Shown piece by piece: positions 1 through 7,416 of a stretch of DNA of 64,000 nt (its first letter is position 1; every line of letters begins with the position of its first letter). Origin of the DNA: Mariprofundus micogutta (GTDB taxonomy: Bacteria > Pseudomonadota > Zetaproteobacteria > Mariprofundales > Mariprofundaceae). The translations under genes were made by a program, and so were the position numbers. The notes below the pieces were generated by a model. It saw only the letters and a program-made list of their open reading frames with translations. It searched no databases and was not told where the DNA came from. The stretch lies in NCBI RefSeq assembly GCF_001895085.1, contig NZ_BDFD01000004.1, forward strand, positions 84,184-148,183, written 5' to 3'.

Positions 1-2
1 GT

Positions 3-839
3 ATCGGTGACGTTCGCGATTTCGGCGATGTCTGCTCGGCAGTGAAAAGTGCTGATGTGGTGATCAATGCAGCAGCATTGAAACAGGTTCCGACCTGTGA
101 ATATTTTCCCGACCAGGCCGTCCTGACAAACTGTATCGGTGCTATGAACATAGTGCGGGCAATTCGTGAAAATGATTATCCTGTTGATACCGTTGTCGGC
201 ATCAGTACTGACAAAGCGGCCAAACCTGTGAATGTCATGGGCATGACTAAGGCAATCCAGGAGCGCATTTTTACCTCTGCCAATGTGTTGAATCCGGATA
301 CGCGTTTTATATGCGTACGTTACGGTAATGTGCTGGCATCGCGAGGCTCTGTGATCCCTCTTTTCCATGATCAGATCGCCAATGGCGGACCAGTGACAGT
401 AACAGTACCGGATATGACCCGTTTTCTACTGACTCTCGATCAGGCCGTTGATACGGTATTTGCGGCTCTTGCCACGGCAAAGGCGGGTGAGACTCTGGTT
501 CCAGATGCTCCAGCCGCGACAGTTATTAATATCGCCAAAGCGCTGATCGGTGATTCTGATATTGAGATCAAGGTAACAGGCATCCGACCAGGCGAAAAAA
601 TGCATGAGATTATGGTATCCGAAGAGGAGTGTTTTCATACCTCCCGCCGTGGTGACTACTACGCGATTCGTCCGATGCTGCCAGAACTGAGTCCTGAACA
701 TGAGCCGAGTGCTTTGACCAAGGAGTTTAGTTCTGAAGATACTGTGCTTGATTTTGATGGAACGCTGGCGTTACTAAAAAAACATAATCTGATTCCCGGT
801 ACGGTCAAATTAGCTGAGGGCGGAGAGTTGCTGGCATGA
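3..839 (+). CDS. UDP-GlcNAc 4,6-dehydratase/5-epimerase, CapE/FnlA/WbjB-like (5' end outside window)
   Basis: Nucleotide-sugar short-chain dehydrogenase acting on UDP-GlcNAc, the first step toward UDP-L-FucNAc or related 2,6-dideoxy sugars. The reading frame is open from base 3, so the gene begins before the window and the N-terminal GxxGxxG loop is missing. Visible family features are the NAAALKQVP stretch, the catalytic STDK motif, and an M-G-M-T-K site in which Met replaces the usual SDR Tyr; that substitution is typical of this dehydratase group. GIRPGEKMHE near the C-terminus is also conserved in the family. The stop overlaps the start of the next gene (ATGA arrangement), so the two are co-translated. 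The FnlA/FnlC pairing points to fucosamine-type sugar synthesis. Assignment to the family is firm; the exact product is inferred. Confidence 0.85.
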   Translation: MGDVRDFGDVCSAVKSADVVINAAALKQVPTCEYFPDQAVLTNCIGAMNIVRAIRENDYPVDTVVGISTDKAAKPVNVMGMTKAIQERIFTSANVLNPDTRFICVRYGNVLASRGSVIPLFHDQIANGGPVTVTVPDMTRFLLTLDQAVDTVFAALATAKAGETLVPDAPAATVINIAKALIGDSDIEIKVTGIRPGEKMHEIMVSEEECFHTSRRGDYYAIRPMLPELSPEHEPSALTKEFSSEDTVLDFDGTLALLKKHNLIPGTVKLAEGGELLA

Positions 840-1960
840 TGAAGGTGATGACAATAGTCGGCACACGTCCGGAGCTGATCAAACTGTCACGGGTGATAGC
901 GGAATTGGATCGCTGTTTTGACCATGTTTTGGTTCATACCGGCCAGAATTATGATGATGAGCTGAACCGTGTTTTCTTTGAGGATCTTGAAATCAGGAAA
1001 CCTGACCATTATCTGGATGCGGCCGCTGAAACAGCTGCCAGCACTATTGCACAGGTGATAGAGAAATCAGATCGGGTCATTGCACTTGAAAAACCAGATG
1101 CGATTTTGTTATATGGTGATACCAATAGCTGTATGGCTGCCATAGTAGCCAAGCGTAGAAAAGTTCCGGTTTTCCATATGGAAGCAGGAAACCGTTGCTT
1201 TGATGATCGTGTTCCGGAAGAAATTAACCGTCGTATCGTTGACCATATAAGCGATATCAATATGCCGTTGACCGAACATGCCCGTAACTATCTTGTTTCC
1301 GAAGGCATTCGGCCTGAAACAATTATCAAAACCGGCTCCTGCATGCAGGAAGTGCTGGAGTATTACGCGCCGAAGATAGATGGTTCAGGTATTCTTGGCA
1401 GACTGGAATTGAAGGCTGGAGAGTATTTTCTTGTCAGCGCCCACAGGGAAGAGAATGTCGATACCCCTGAGCGTTTGACTGGCTTGCTTGAATCCCTGAA
1501 TGCACTGGCCCAATCCTACGATATGCCGATCATTTTTTCTGTCCATCCGCGGACACGCAAGCGTCTTGATGAATTGGCCCATGGCAATATAGATGCACGT
1601 ATCCAATTTATGAAAGCGATGGGATTTCTCGATTATATCTATCTGCAGAAGCAGTCTAAATGTGTGGTTTCTGATAGTGGAACCATTGCAGAAGAGAGTT
1701 CACTGTTAGACTTTCCTGCAGTTACCATTCGTCAGGCCCATGAACGGCCAGAAGGAATGGACCAGGGGACGCTAGTCATGTCTGATGTTGTTCCTGGCAG
1801 ATTAATCGATGCTGTCGCACTCGTCCTGGATCAGCATGACAGAGATGAGATGGTAGCTGTAGTCCCAGATTATCAAGGCGGTAATGTTTCTGTTCAGGTG
1901 GCAAGAGTGATCCAGAGTTACACCGATTATATCCGGCGGACTGTCTGGCGCGAGTCTTGA
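836..1960 (+). CDS. Non-hydrolysing UDP-N-acetyl sugar 2-epimerase, FnlC/WbjD/CapG-like
   Basis: Cytoplasmic 2-epimerase of UDP-HexNAc sugars. The 374-residue length is normal for the WbjD/FnlC family. The N-terminus carries the family signature IVGTRPELIKL; further in are HTGQNYDDEL, LLYGDTNSC, the HMEAGNRCFD block and VSAHREEN, all at the expected spacing. The C-terminal VSDSGTIAEESS is the UDP-binding region. The gene starts at ATG 836, inside the stop of the upstream dehydratase; a second ATG follows directly. In known UDP-L-FucNAc pathways a reductase (CapF/FnlB) works between these two enzymes. None lies between them here, so it must be upstream or replaced by the neighbouring epimerase. 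Confidence 0.88.
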   Translation: MMKVMTIVGTRPELIKLSRVIAELDRCFDHVLVHTGQNYDDELNRVFFEDLEIRKPDHYLDAAAETAASTIAQVIEKSDRVIALEKPDAILLYGDTNSCMAAIVAKRRKVPVFHMEAGNRCFDDRVPEEINRRIVDHISDINMPLTEHARNYLVSEGIRPETIIKTGSCMQEVLEYYAPKIDGSGILGRLELKAGEYFLVSAHREENVDTPERLTGLLESLNALAQSYDMPIIFSVHPRTRKRLDELAHGNIDARIQFMKAMGFLDYIYLQKQSKCVVSDSGTIAEESSLLDFPAVTIRQAHERPEGMDQGTLVMSDVVPGRLIDAVALVLDQHDRDEMVAVVPDYQGGNVSVQVARVIQSYTDYIRRTVWRES

Positions 1961-1961
1961 G

Positions 1962-2921
1962 TTGAAAGCGGTTCTGGTAACCGGGGCGACGGGGTTCATC
2001 GGCCAAAGTTTGTGCAGGGCTTTGCTAGAAAAACATATCGATTTGCATGTGTTGGGGCGCACGGTCCCGAATGTTGATGCTCAGTTTCACCTGTGGGATA
2101 TGCAGGAAGCCCTTGATGAGTCAGTTCTATCCGGCATTGATACAGTCTTTCACCTGGCGGGAAAAGCACATGCACTGGCTGAGACAAAACAGAGCGCGGA
2201 TGAATATTTTCGCATTAATACAGTGGCAACAGAAAAGCTCTTGCAAGTTTGTAAACAAAATGGGATCAAAAGATTTATCTATTTTAGCAGCGTAAAAGCT
2301 GTAGGTGATAGTCAGAATATAATGGACGAAACTATTGTTTCAGCAGCTGTTACGCCATATGGACAGTCAAAAAGAGCCTCAGAAAAGCTGGTTCTGGAAG
2401 GTGGCTATGTGCCGCACCCGGTAGTGATCAGGCCCTCTATGGTTTATGGTAATACGGAGAAGGGGAACCTTCCAAAAATGATTCAAGCTATTCGAGATGG
2501 CAAATTTCCTCCTCTGCCTGAAGTACATAACTCCCGTTCCATGGTGCATGTTGAAGATGTGGTGAAAGCAGCTTTGCTCTCAGCTGAATGTGCTGAGGCG
2601 GAAGGTCAAATATACATTGTTACTGATGGAAAAGCCTACTCTACGCGCCAGATGTATGAGTGGATATGTCATGCGTTGCATAAGCCCGTACCCGCCTGGG
2701 GCATGCCTCTTTTTGTACTGAACCTGTTGGCAAAGGTTGGTGATGCTATTGGAACTATGCGTGGGAAAAGATTTGTTTTCGATTCTGATGCTTTGGAGAA
2801 ATTAATCGGATCAGCAGAATACTCTTCCGAAAAGATTGAACAGCAGTTGGGTTATAAAGCAGAGAGAAATTTACAAGAGGCATTGCCGGAAATCATCAGA
2901 TACCTCGGGGCTACAGGATGA
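1962..2921 (+). CDS. NAD-dependent epimerase/dehydratase, WbpV-like
   Basis: Extended short-chain dehydrogenase of 319 residues, probably a UDP-HexNAc 4-epimerase or 4-ketoreductase used for O-antigen sugars. It has the N-terminal dinucleotide loop TGATGFIGQ, the FHLAGKAHA stretch, a catalytic FSS and a Y-G-Q-S-K (YxxxK) site. The start is a TTG one base after the previous stop; no other start lies near the Rossmann loop. The end overlaps the next gene by four bases. The order epimerase, WbpL-type transferase, then WbpM-type dehydratase matches the Pseudomonas wbpV-wbpL-wbpM arrangement, with two genes inserted here. The exact substrate cannot be read from the sequence. Confidence 0.8.
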   Translation: MKAVLVTGATGFIGQSLCRALLEKHIDLHVLGRTVPNVDAQFHLWDMQEALDESVLSGIDTVFHLAGKAHALAETKQSADEYFRINTVATEKLLQVCKQNGIKRFIYFSSVKAVGDSQNIMDETIVSAAVTPYGQSKRASEKLVLEGGYVPHPVVIRPSMVYGNTEKGNLPKMIQAIRDGKFPPLPEVHNSRSMVHVEDVVKAALLSAECAEAEGQIYIVTDGKAYSTRQMYEWICHALHKPVPAWGMPLFVLNLLAKVGDAIGTMRGKRFVFDSDALEKLIGSAEYSSEKIEQQLGYKAERNLQEALPEIIRYLGATG

Positions 2922-3895
2922 TTCTGTTGCTCTCATTTGGTTTGTCATTGATGCTCTGCCTGCTTCTATTATCACGCCACTCACCGTTAAAGATTTTTGA
3001 TTCACCAAATGACCGTTCGTTGCATGAAATACCGACCCCCCGCACTGGTGGTGTCGCCATCATTCTGGCCACTTTCGCAGCATGGGTAATTCAATCCTGG
3101 TTGTATGAGATGCCGGAAACGATGGGGTGGATCTCTGTCGCAGCGATACTTGTGGCCGGGATATCATTTGTTGATGACTTGAAAGAGCTCTCCCCGCTAA
3201 TACGTATTTTGGTGCATGCATTGGCTGCAAGCGTGTTGATCGCTGGTGGTTTACTTGTATTTGATGGTGTGACAGGGATGTTGTTCACATGGTTTGCCAT
3301 AGTCTGGATGCTAAATCTTTATAATTTTATGGATGGAATGGATGGTTTTGCCGGAGGTATGACGTTATTTGGCTTCGGGTTTCTTGCTGGTGCCGGCTGG
3401 CTACAGGGAGCGAATGAATATGCAGAGTATGCTGCATTGGTTGGTGCAGCGGCTCTCGGCTTTCTATGCGTGAATTTTCCACCTGCAAAAATTTTCATGG
3501 GAGATCTGGGTTCTGCTACTCTTGGGTTGCTCGCAGCTGCATTCAGCCTGTGGGGGATTCAGAGTGAAATATTTATATGGTGGTTCCCGCTACTGGTTTT
3601 TTCACCTTTTGTTACTGATGCAACGGTGACTCTGATTCGGAGAATTCTAAATCGTGAGCGGATCTGGGAAGCTCATCGCTCTCATTACTACCAGAGGCTG
3701 GTACAAGCTGGCTGGGGGCATAAGAAGACGGTTCTGGCTGAATATGGAGTGATGATATTGTGCGGGGGGTCTGCTCTAGCAGCACTGCATTATGATAATA
3801 CTGTGCTTACTGCGTGTTTGCTGGCCGGATGGAGTCTGATCTATTTATTGATAGCAGGGTGGATTCACCGCCATGAGTCCGGATTCTCTGAATGA
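2918..3895 (+). CDS. Polyprenyl-phosphate HexNAc-1-phosphate transferase, WbpL/WecA family
   Basis: Integral membrane enzyme that would transfer a HexNAc-1-phosphate from its UDP donor to undecaprenyl phosphate, starting an O-antigen repeat unit on the inner leaflet. The 325-residue protein is strongly hydrophobic with about ten predicted membrane segments. Family motifs are visible: the FVDDLKEL Asp-Asp loop near residue 85, NFMDGMDGFAGG near residue 140, and KIFMGDLGSATLG near residue 190. A His-rich cytoplasmic loop (EAHRSHYYQR) near residue 250 matches the WecA HIHH-type region loosely. Overlaps both neighbours by four bases, so translational coupling is likely. Confidence 0.88.
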   Translation: MILLLSFGLSLMLCLLLLSRHSPLKIFDSPNDRSLHEIPTPRTGGVAIILATFAAWVIQSWLYEMPETMGWISVAAILVAGISFVDDLKELSPLIRILVHALAASVLIAGGLLVFDGVTGMLFTWFAIVWMLNLYNFMDGMDGFAGGMTLFGFGFLAGAGWLQGANEYAEYAALVGAAALGFLCVNFPPAKIFMGDLGSATLGLLAAAFSLWGIQSEIFIWWFPLLVFSPFVTDATVTLIRRILNRERIWEAHRSHYYQRLVQAGWGHKKTVLAEYGVMILCGGSALAALHYDNTVLTACLLAGWSLIYLLIAGWIHRHESGFSE

Positions 3896-5160
3896 GGATG
3901 CCAGCTATAATTACTTTTTTTCTCTGTGTTTCAGCGCTGTTGTTTCCATTCTCAGTTGCAGCTACAAATGCTGCTCTTGGCGTGTTTCTGGGGCTAGGTA
4001 TTGTTTCAGGGCTTTGGTGGCAGGGGGCAAAACATTGCTGGGAAAACTACAGGCTATTGAGTGTCATTCTAAGTGCTTATCTGATTCTGGTTGTGTTTGG
4101 TTTGTTGTGGACTCTGGACTTCAGGTGGGGTTTGCATGTGTTGGGCAGGCACTGGTTCTGGCTGTTGTTACCAGTTGCCGTTTCTATTCTTGGCGAGACC
4201 AAAGCGAGAAGATTATTTCTTCTTTCATTGTCATCAGGATTAACACTGAATCTGGTTTATTGTGTGATGCAGATGTATGGATATGTTGAGGTGACAACTG
4301 GTGGATCAAATGCTGAAGATGCTACTGGTCATATTGGCCACATTGGCTTTGGACTTGTCTACGGCATATGGGCTGCCTGGTTATTACACCTGGGGCTGAT
4401 TCGGGAGGGGCGACTACGCCTGATCTTCTGGGGGCTAGCAGCTTGGTCGTATGTCATGGTGTTTTCTGCGCAGGGGCGTAGTGGTTATCTCATTGCTATT
4501 GCCCTGATGTTATGCGTGCTTTACAAATGGGTTTTCGACTTGAAAAGCTGGAAGGTCATTATCCCTGTCTCGGTTGGTTGTTTGATTGTTGTGCTAGCGA
4601 TTGGTATTGGACCAGGAAAAGAGCGCCTGCAAGGGACGTGGCAGGCATTGACTCAGAAGCATGAGCTGAAATCGGCTAGTTCGCTTGATAATACCGATTA
4701 TGCTTTTCTGGCGACTCTCGAACGTTTTTACATGTGGAAAACAAGTATTGAAATCTGGCAAAAACAACCTTTGCTTGGTGTAGGGACTGGCGGTTTGCCG
4801 CATGCAGTTAGTGACCTGAAAAGCGGCTTTCGTTTGACTGAAAATATTACTGTTGCTGAATCTTTCGCACATCCCCACAATCAATATATTCTTAATTTGA
4901 CGCGATGGGGGCCGGCTGGAGTTATATTGCTTCTTGCCTTATTGTCAGTCTGGATGAGAGAAGGGTTTAAGGTAGACTGGCAACACTCTGTTGTTGCCCC
5001 TCTAAGTACCTTATCTGGGTTGGCTCTGGCGCTGCATGCCTTGTCATCCTCCAGTATGGAAGAACATTTTTCTGCTATACTAGCTGTACTACTGCTGGCA
5101 ACAGCAATGTCAGTAAGTAGTGAGAACTCTAGAAGCACAGGGGGAAGTGATGAAATTTAA
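3892..5160 (+). CDS. O-antigen ligase family membrane protein (WaaL/Wzy_C)
   Basis: Polytopic inner-membrane protein of 422 residues, expected to join polyprenyl-linked O-antigen to lipid A-core at the periplasmic face, or to act as a related Wzy polymerase. The Wzy_C signature is visible as FAHPHNQYILNLTRWG near residues 323-339, following a long periplasmic loop. Hydrophobic stretches give about ten to twelve membrane segments. It starts at ATG 3892 overlapping the previous stop. The C-terminal part overlaps the start of the small comEA-like gene by 11 bases. Ligase versus polymerase cannot be decided from sequence alone. Confidence 0.82.
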   Translation: MRMPAIITFFLCVSALLFPFSVAATNAALGVFLGLGIVSGLWWQGAKHCWENYRLLSVILSAYLILVVFGLLWTLDFRWGLHVLGRHWFWLLLPVAVSILGETKARRLFLLSLSSGLTLNLVYCVMQMYGYVEVTTGGSNAEDATGHIGHIGFGLVYGIWAAWLLHLGLIREGRLRLIFWGLAAWSYVMVFSAQGRSGYLIAIALMLCVLYKWVFDLKSWKVIIPVSVGCLIVVLAIGIGPGKERLQGTWQALTQKHELKSASSLDNTDYAFLATLERFYMWKTSIEIWQKQPLLGVGTGGLPHAVSDLKSGFRLTENITVAESFAHPHNQYILNLTRWGPAGVILLLALLSVWMREGFKVDWQHSVVAPLSTLSGLALALHALSSSSMEEHFSAILAVLLLATAMSVSSENSRSTGGSDEI

Positions 5161-5431
5161 ACAAATCTTAGCGTCATTTTTTCTTGCCATCATGATGATA
5201 AGCACACCGGTTTTCGCTGGTGATCATATGGTAGACATCAATAGTGCAACAGCTGAACAACTTCAGGAAGTCAAGGGCATTGGGGATAAAACAGCCATGG
5301 CAATCGTCGCATATCGCAATAAACATGGAGCATATAAAAAAGTTGGTGATTTACTGCATGTGAAAGGTATCGGCGAGAAAAAACTGGCCAAAATAAAAGA
5401 TTCACTGACCATTGGTAATCAGGACGATTAA
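5150..5431 (+). CDS. Secreted helix-hairpin-helix protein, ComEA-like
   Basis: A 93-residue protein with a signal peptide ending TPVFA before GDHMVDINSA, then one ComEA-type DNA-binding unit of two helix-hairpin-helix motifs (VKGIGDKTA and VKGIGEKKL). ComEA proteins bind incoming DNA in the periplasm. Small solitary ComEA-like proteins are common in proteobacteria, and most are uncharacterised. ATG 5150 was chosen over an in-frame GTG at 5120 because it has a GGGGA ribosome site directly upstream and gives a clean signal peptide. It overlaps the ligase gene by 11 bases and is followed at once by a strong terminator, so it is the last gene of the upstream operon. No obvious link to polysaccharide synthesis. 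Confidence 0.85.
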   Translation: MKFKQILASFFLAIMMISTPVFAGDHMVDINSATAEQLQEVKGIGDKTAMAIVAYRNKHGAYKKVGDLLHVKGIGEKKLAKIKDSLTIGNQDD

Positions 5432-5459
5432 CACCACGAATTAAATGAAAATGAAAAAT

Positions 5460-5502
5460 GGCGTGGCAACTCAGGATAGATGATTGCCGCGCCTTCTTTT
5501 TT
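5460..5502 (+). terminator. Rho-independent terminator after the comEA-like gene
   Basis: A 10-bp stem, ggcgtggcaa (5460-5469) pairing with ttgccgcgcc (5484-5493) with one G-U wobble, followed by a T-rich tract at 5494-5501. It closes the operon that starts before the window. It also overlaps an upstream TTG that could have served as start for the WbpM-like gene, which argues for the later ATG at 5520. Confidence 0.8.
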
Positions 5503-5519
5503 GTGAAGCATGGCAAGCC

Positions 5520-7406
5520 ATGGGTAAGATCAAGCTATTACAAAACAGTCTGCTGGTTATGATCCACGATCTTGCGTGGATACCGCTTGCAGTTTGGCTG
5601 GCATTCTGGCTGCGCTTTAATCTTGATGTTATCCCAGTTGAATATGTCAGGCCCCTGCAAGTTCTGATTATTATCAGTCTGCCGCTCCAAGCTGTAACTT
5701 TCTGGTTTTTTGGTCTATACCGGGGCATCTGGCGCTTTGCTTCGATTCCGGATCTGTTACGTATTCTCAAGGCTGTTCTTATTGGAGCATTACTGTGTTT
5801 TATTGCCCTGTTTGTCTGGCAGCGCATGGAGGGAATACCTCGTTCTGTTCTACTGCTATACCCCTCAATTCTCATTATAGGGTTGGCTGTTCCAAGGTTG
5901 GTTTACCGCTGGCTTAAGGACAGAAACCTGAATATCACAACGTTTTCTCGTAAACGTGCATTGTTGGTTGGAGCTGGTCAGGCAGGAGAATTGTTGGTTC
6001 GTGATCTTTTGAAAAACGGGCCTTATCAGCCTGTCGGGTTTCTTGATGACTCCCAGCGAAGGCAGGGTCAGGAGATTCATGGTGTCAGGGTAGTTGGTAG
6101 TCTCTCGACTATCGAAAAAACAATTCAAAACTTCGGCGTGGAAGTTGTCTTGCTGGCCATGCCTTCTGCACCACACCAGGTCATTCAATCCGTATTAAGT
6201 AAGTGTCAAAAACATGCGATTCCTTGCCGGACTTTACCATCTGTATCTGATCTGGCGGACGGCAAGGTTGAGGTATCACGTCTTCGTAAGGTACAGATTG
6301 AAGACCTGCTGGGGCGTGAAGCTGTTGAACTGGACCAGTCAGGTATCCATGACCTTCTCGCTGCTCAGGTTGTTCTCGTGACAGGGGCAGGTGGCTCCAT
6401 CGGATCGGAGCTGTGCAGGCAAGTATTGCGCTACAACCCGACTAAGCTGATTCTGCTCGATCATGGCGAATTCAATTTGTATACGATTGATAAAGAGCTT
6501 TCATCTGTTGGTACGGCTGATCATGTAAAGATGCACGCCGTGCTGGGTGATATAAGAGATGTATCGAGAATGCGCTGGCTGTTTGAACATTTCAGACCGG
6601 ATGTGGTGTTTAATGCCGCTGCTTATAAACATGTGCCGTTGGTTGAAGGTAATCCGGCTGAAGGAGTGAAAACAAATGTGTTGGGGACATGCCAGATTGC
6701 CGATCTGGCGGTTGAGTTCGGTGTAAAGAAATTTCTTCAGGTCTCTACCGATAAAGCTGTAAATCCGACCAATGTGATGGGTACGACCAAACGAACTGCT
6801 GAAATCTATTGCCAGAACTTGAATCTTCGAACGGACTCAACTGCATTTGTTACCACCCGTTTTGGAAATGTGCTGGGCTCAGCCGGATCCGTAGTACCTC
6901 TGTTTCGCAGCCAGATTGAAGCCGGTGGACCAATTACAGTTACGCATCCTGAGATCACCCGTTACTTCATGACCATCCCCGAAGCGGTGAGTCTGATTCT
7001 TCAGGCGGCAACGATGGGGCAGGGTGGTGAGATATTTGTGCTCGATATGGGCGAACCCGTGAAAGTTGTTGAACTGGCTGAGCAGATGATTCGGCTTACT
7101 GGCTTTGAGCCGGGCAGAGATATCGAGATTCAATTCACCGGTTTGCGGCCAGGCGAAAAACTGTATGAAGAGCTGTTCCATGAGTCTGAGGTTTTGCAGC
7201 CAACATCGCATCCGAAGATTCTTCTTTCAGCAAGCCGGGAAGTAGACTGGCAACAGATCCAGCATGTGCTGGTTAATCTGGGCGAGTCATGTGCCAGCCG
7301 CGATGTGAACAGGTTGTATCGGGAGTTGAAAGTGCTTGTGCCGGAATTTGTTTCTGATTCTCTTGAAAAGAGTCACGGGAAAGCCATTTCCGATATTTCC
7401 AGCTGA
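5520..7406 (+). CDS. Membrane-bound nucleotide-sugar 4,6-dehydratase, WbpM/CapD/PglF-like
   Basis: Inner-membrane enzyme that dehydrates UDP-GlcNAc at C4/C6, needed for QuiNAc-, FucNAc- or bacillosamine-type sugars. From ATG 5520 it is 628 residues. Four N-terminal membrane segments (about 12-130) come first, then a CoA-binding-like Rossmann domain (about 140-270), then the catalytic SDR domain with TGAGGSIGSE at about 288-297, STDK at 409-412 and M420-G-T-T-K424. Met in place of the SDR Tyr makes it an SMK-type enzyme like WbpM. A longer version from TTG 5484 would start inside the terminator stem and is unlikely. This is the second 4,6-dehydratase in the cluster. Confidence 0.9.
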   Translation: MGKIKLLQNSLLVMIHDLAWIPLAVWLAFWLRFNLDVIPVEYVRPLQVLIIISLPLQAVTFWFFGLYRGIWRFASIPDLLRILKAVLIGALLCFIALFVWQRMEGIPRSVLLLYPSILIIGLAVPRLVYRWLKDRNLNITTFSRKRALLVGAGQAGELLVRDLLKNGPYQPVGFLDDSQRRQGQEIHGVRVVGSLSTIEKTIQNFGVEVVLLAMPSAPHQVIQSVLSKCQKHAIPCRTLPSVSDLADGKVEVSRLRKVQIEDLLGREAVELDQSGIHDLLAAQVVLVTGAGGSIGSELCRQVLRYNPTKLILLDHGEFNLYTIDKELSSVGTADHVKMHAVLGDIRDVSRMRWLFEHFRPDVVFNAAAYKHVPLVEGNPAEGVKTNVLGTCQIADLAVEFGVKKFLQVSTDKAVNPTNVMGTTKRTAEIYCQNLNLRTDSTAFVTTRFGNVLGSAGSVVPLFRSQIEAGGPITVTHPEITRYFMTIPEAVSLILQAATMGQGGEIFVLDMGEPVKVVELAEQMIRLTGFEPGRDIEIQFTGLRPGEKLYEELFHESEVLQPTSHPKILLSASREVDWQQIQHVLVNLGESCASRDVNRLYRELKVLVPEFVSDSLEKSHGKAISDISS

Positions 7407-7416
7407 GATCAGCGGA

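Noticed and set aside
3873..4289. 138-codon open frame overlapping the O-antigen ligase
   Set aside because: Cys/Ser-rich translation with no family features; it shadows a well-supported membrane protein in another frame.
5484..5519. Upstream TTG start for the WbpM-like gene
   Set aside because: It lies inside the stem of a strong terminator and adds residues not seen in the family; ATG 5520 gives the expected first membrane helix.
7336..7416. Longer N-terminus for PriA
   Set aside because: Would overlap the upstream gene by 71 bases; the family-like sequence begins after ATG 7417.
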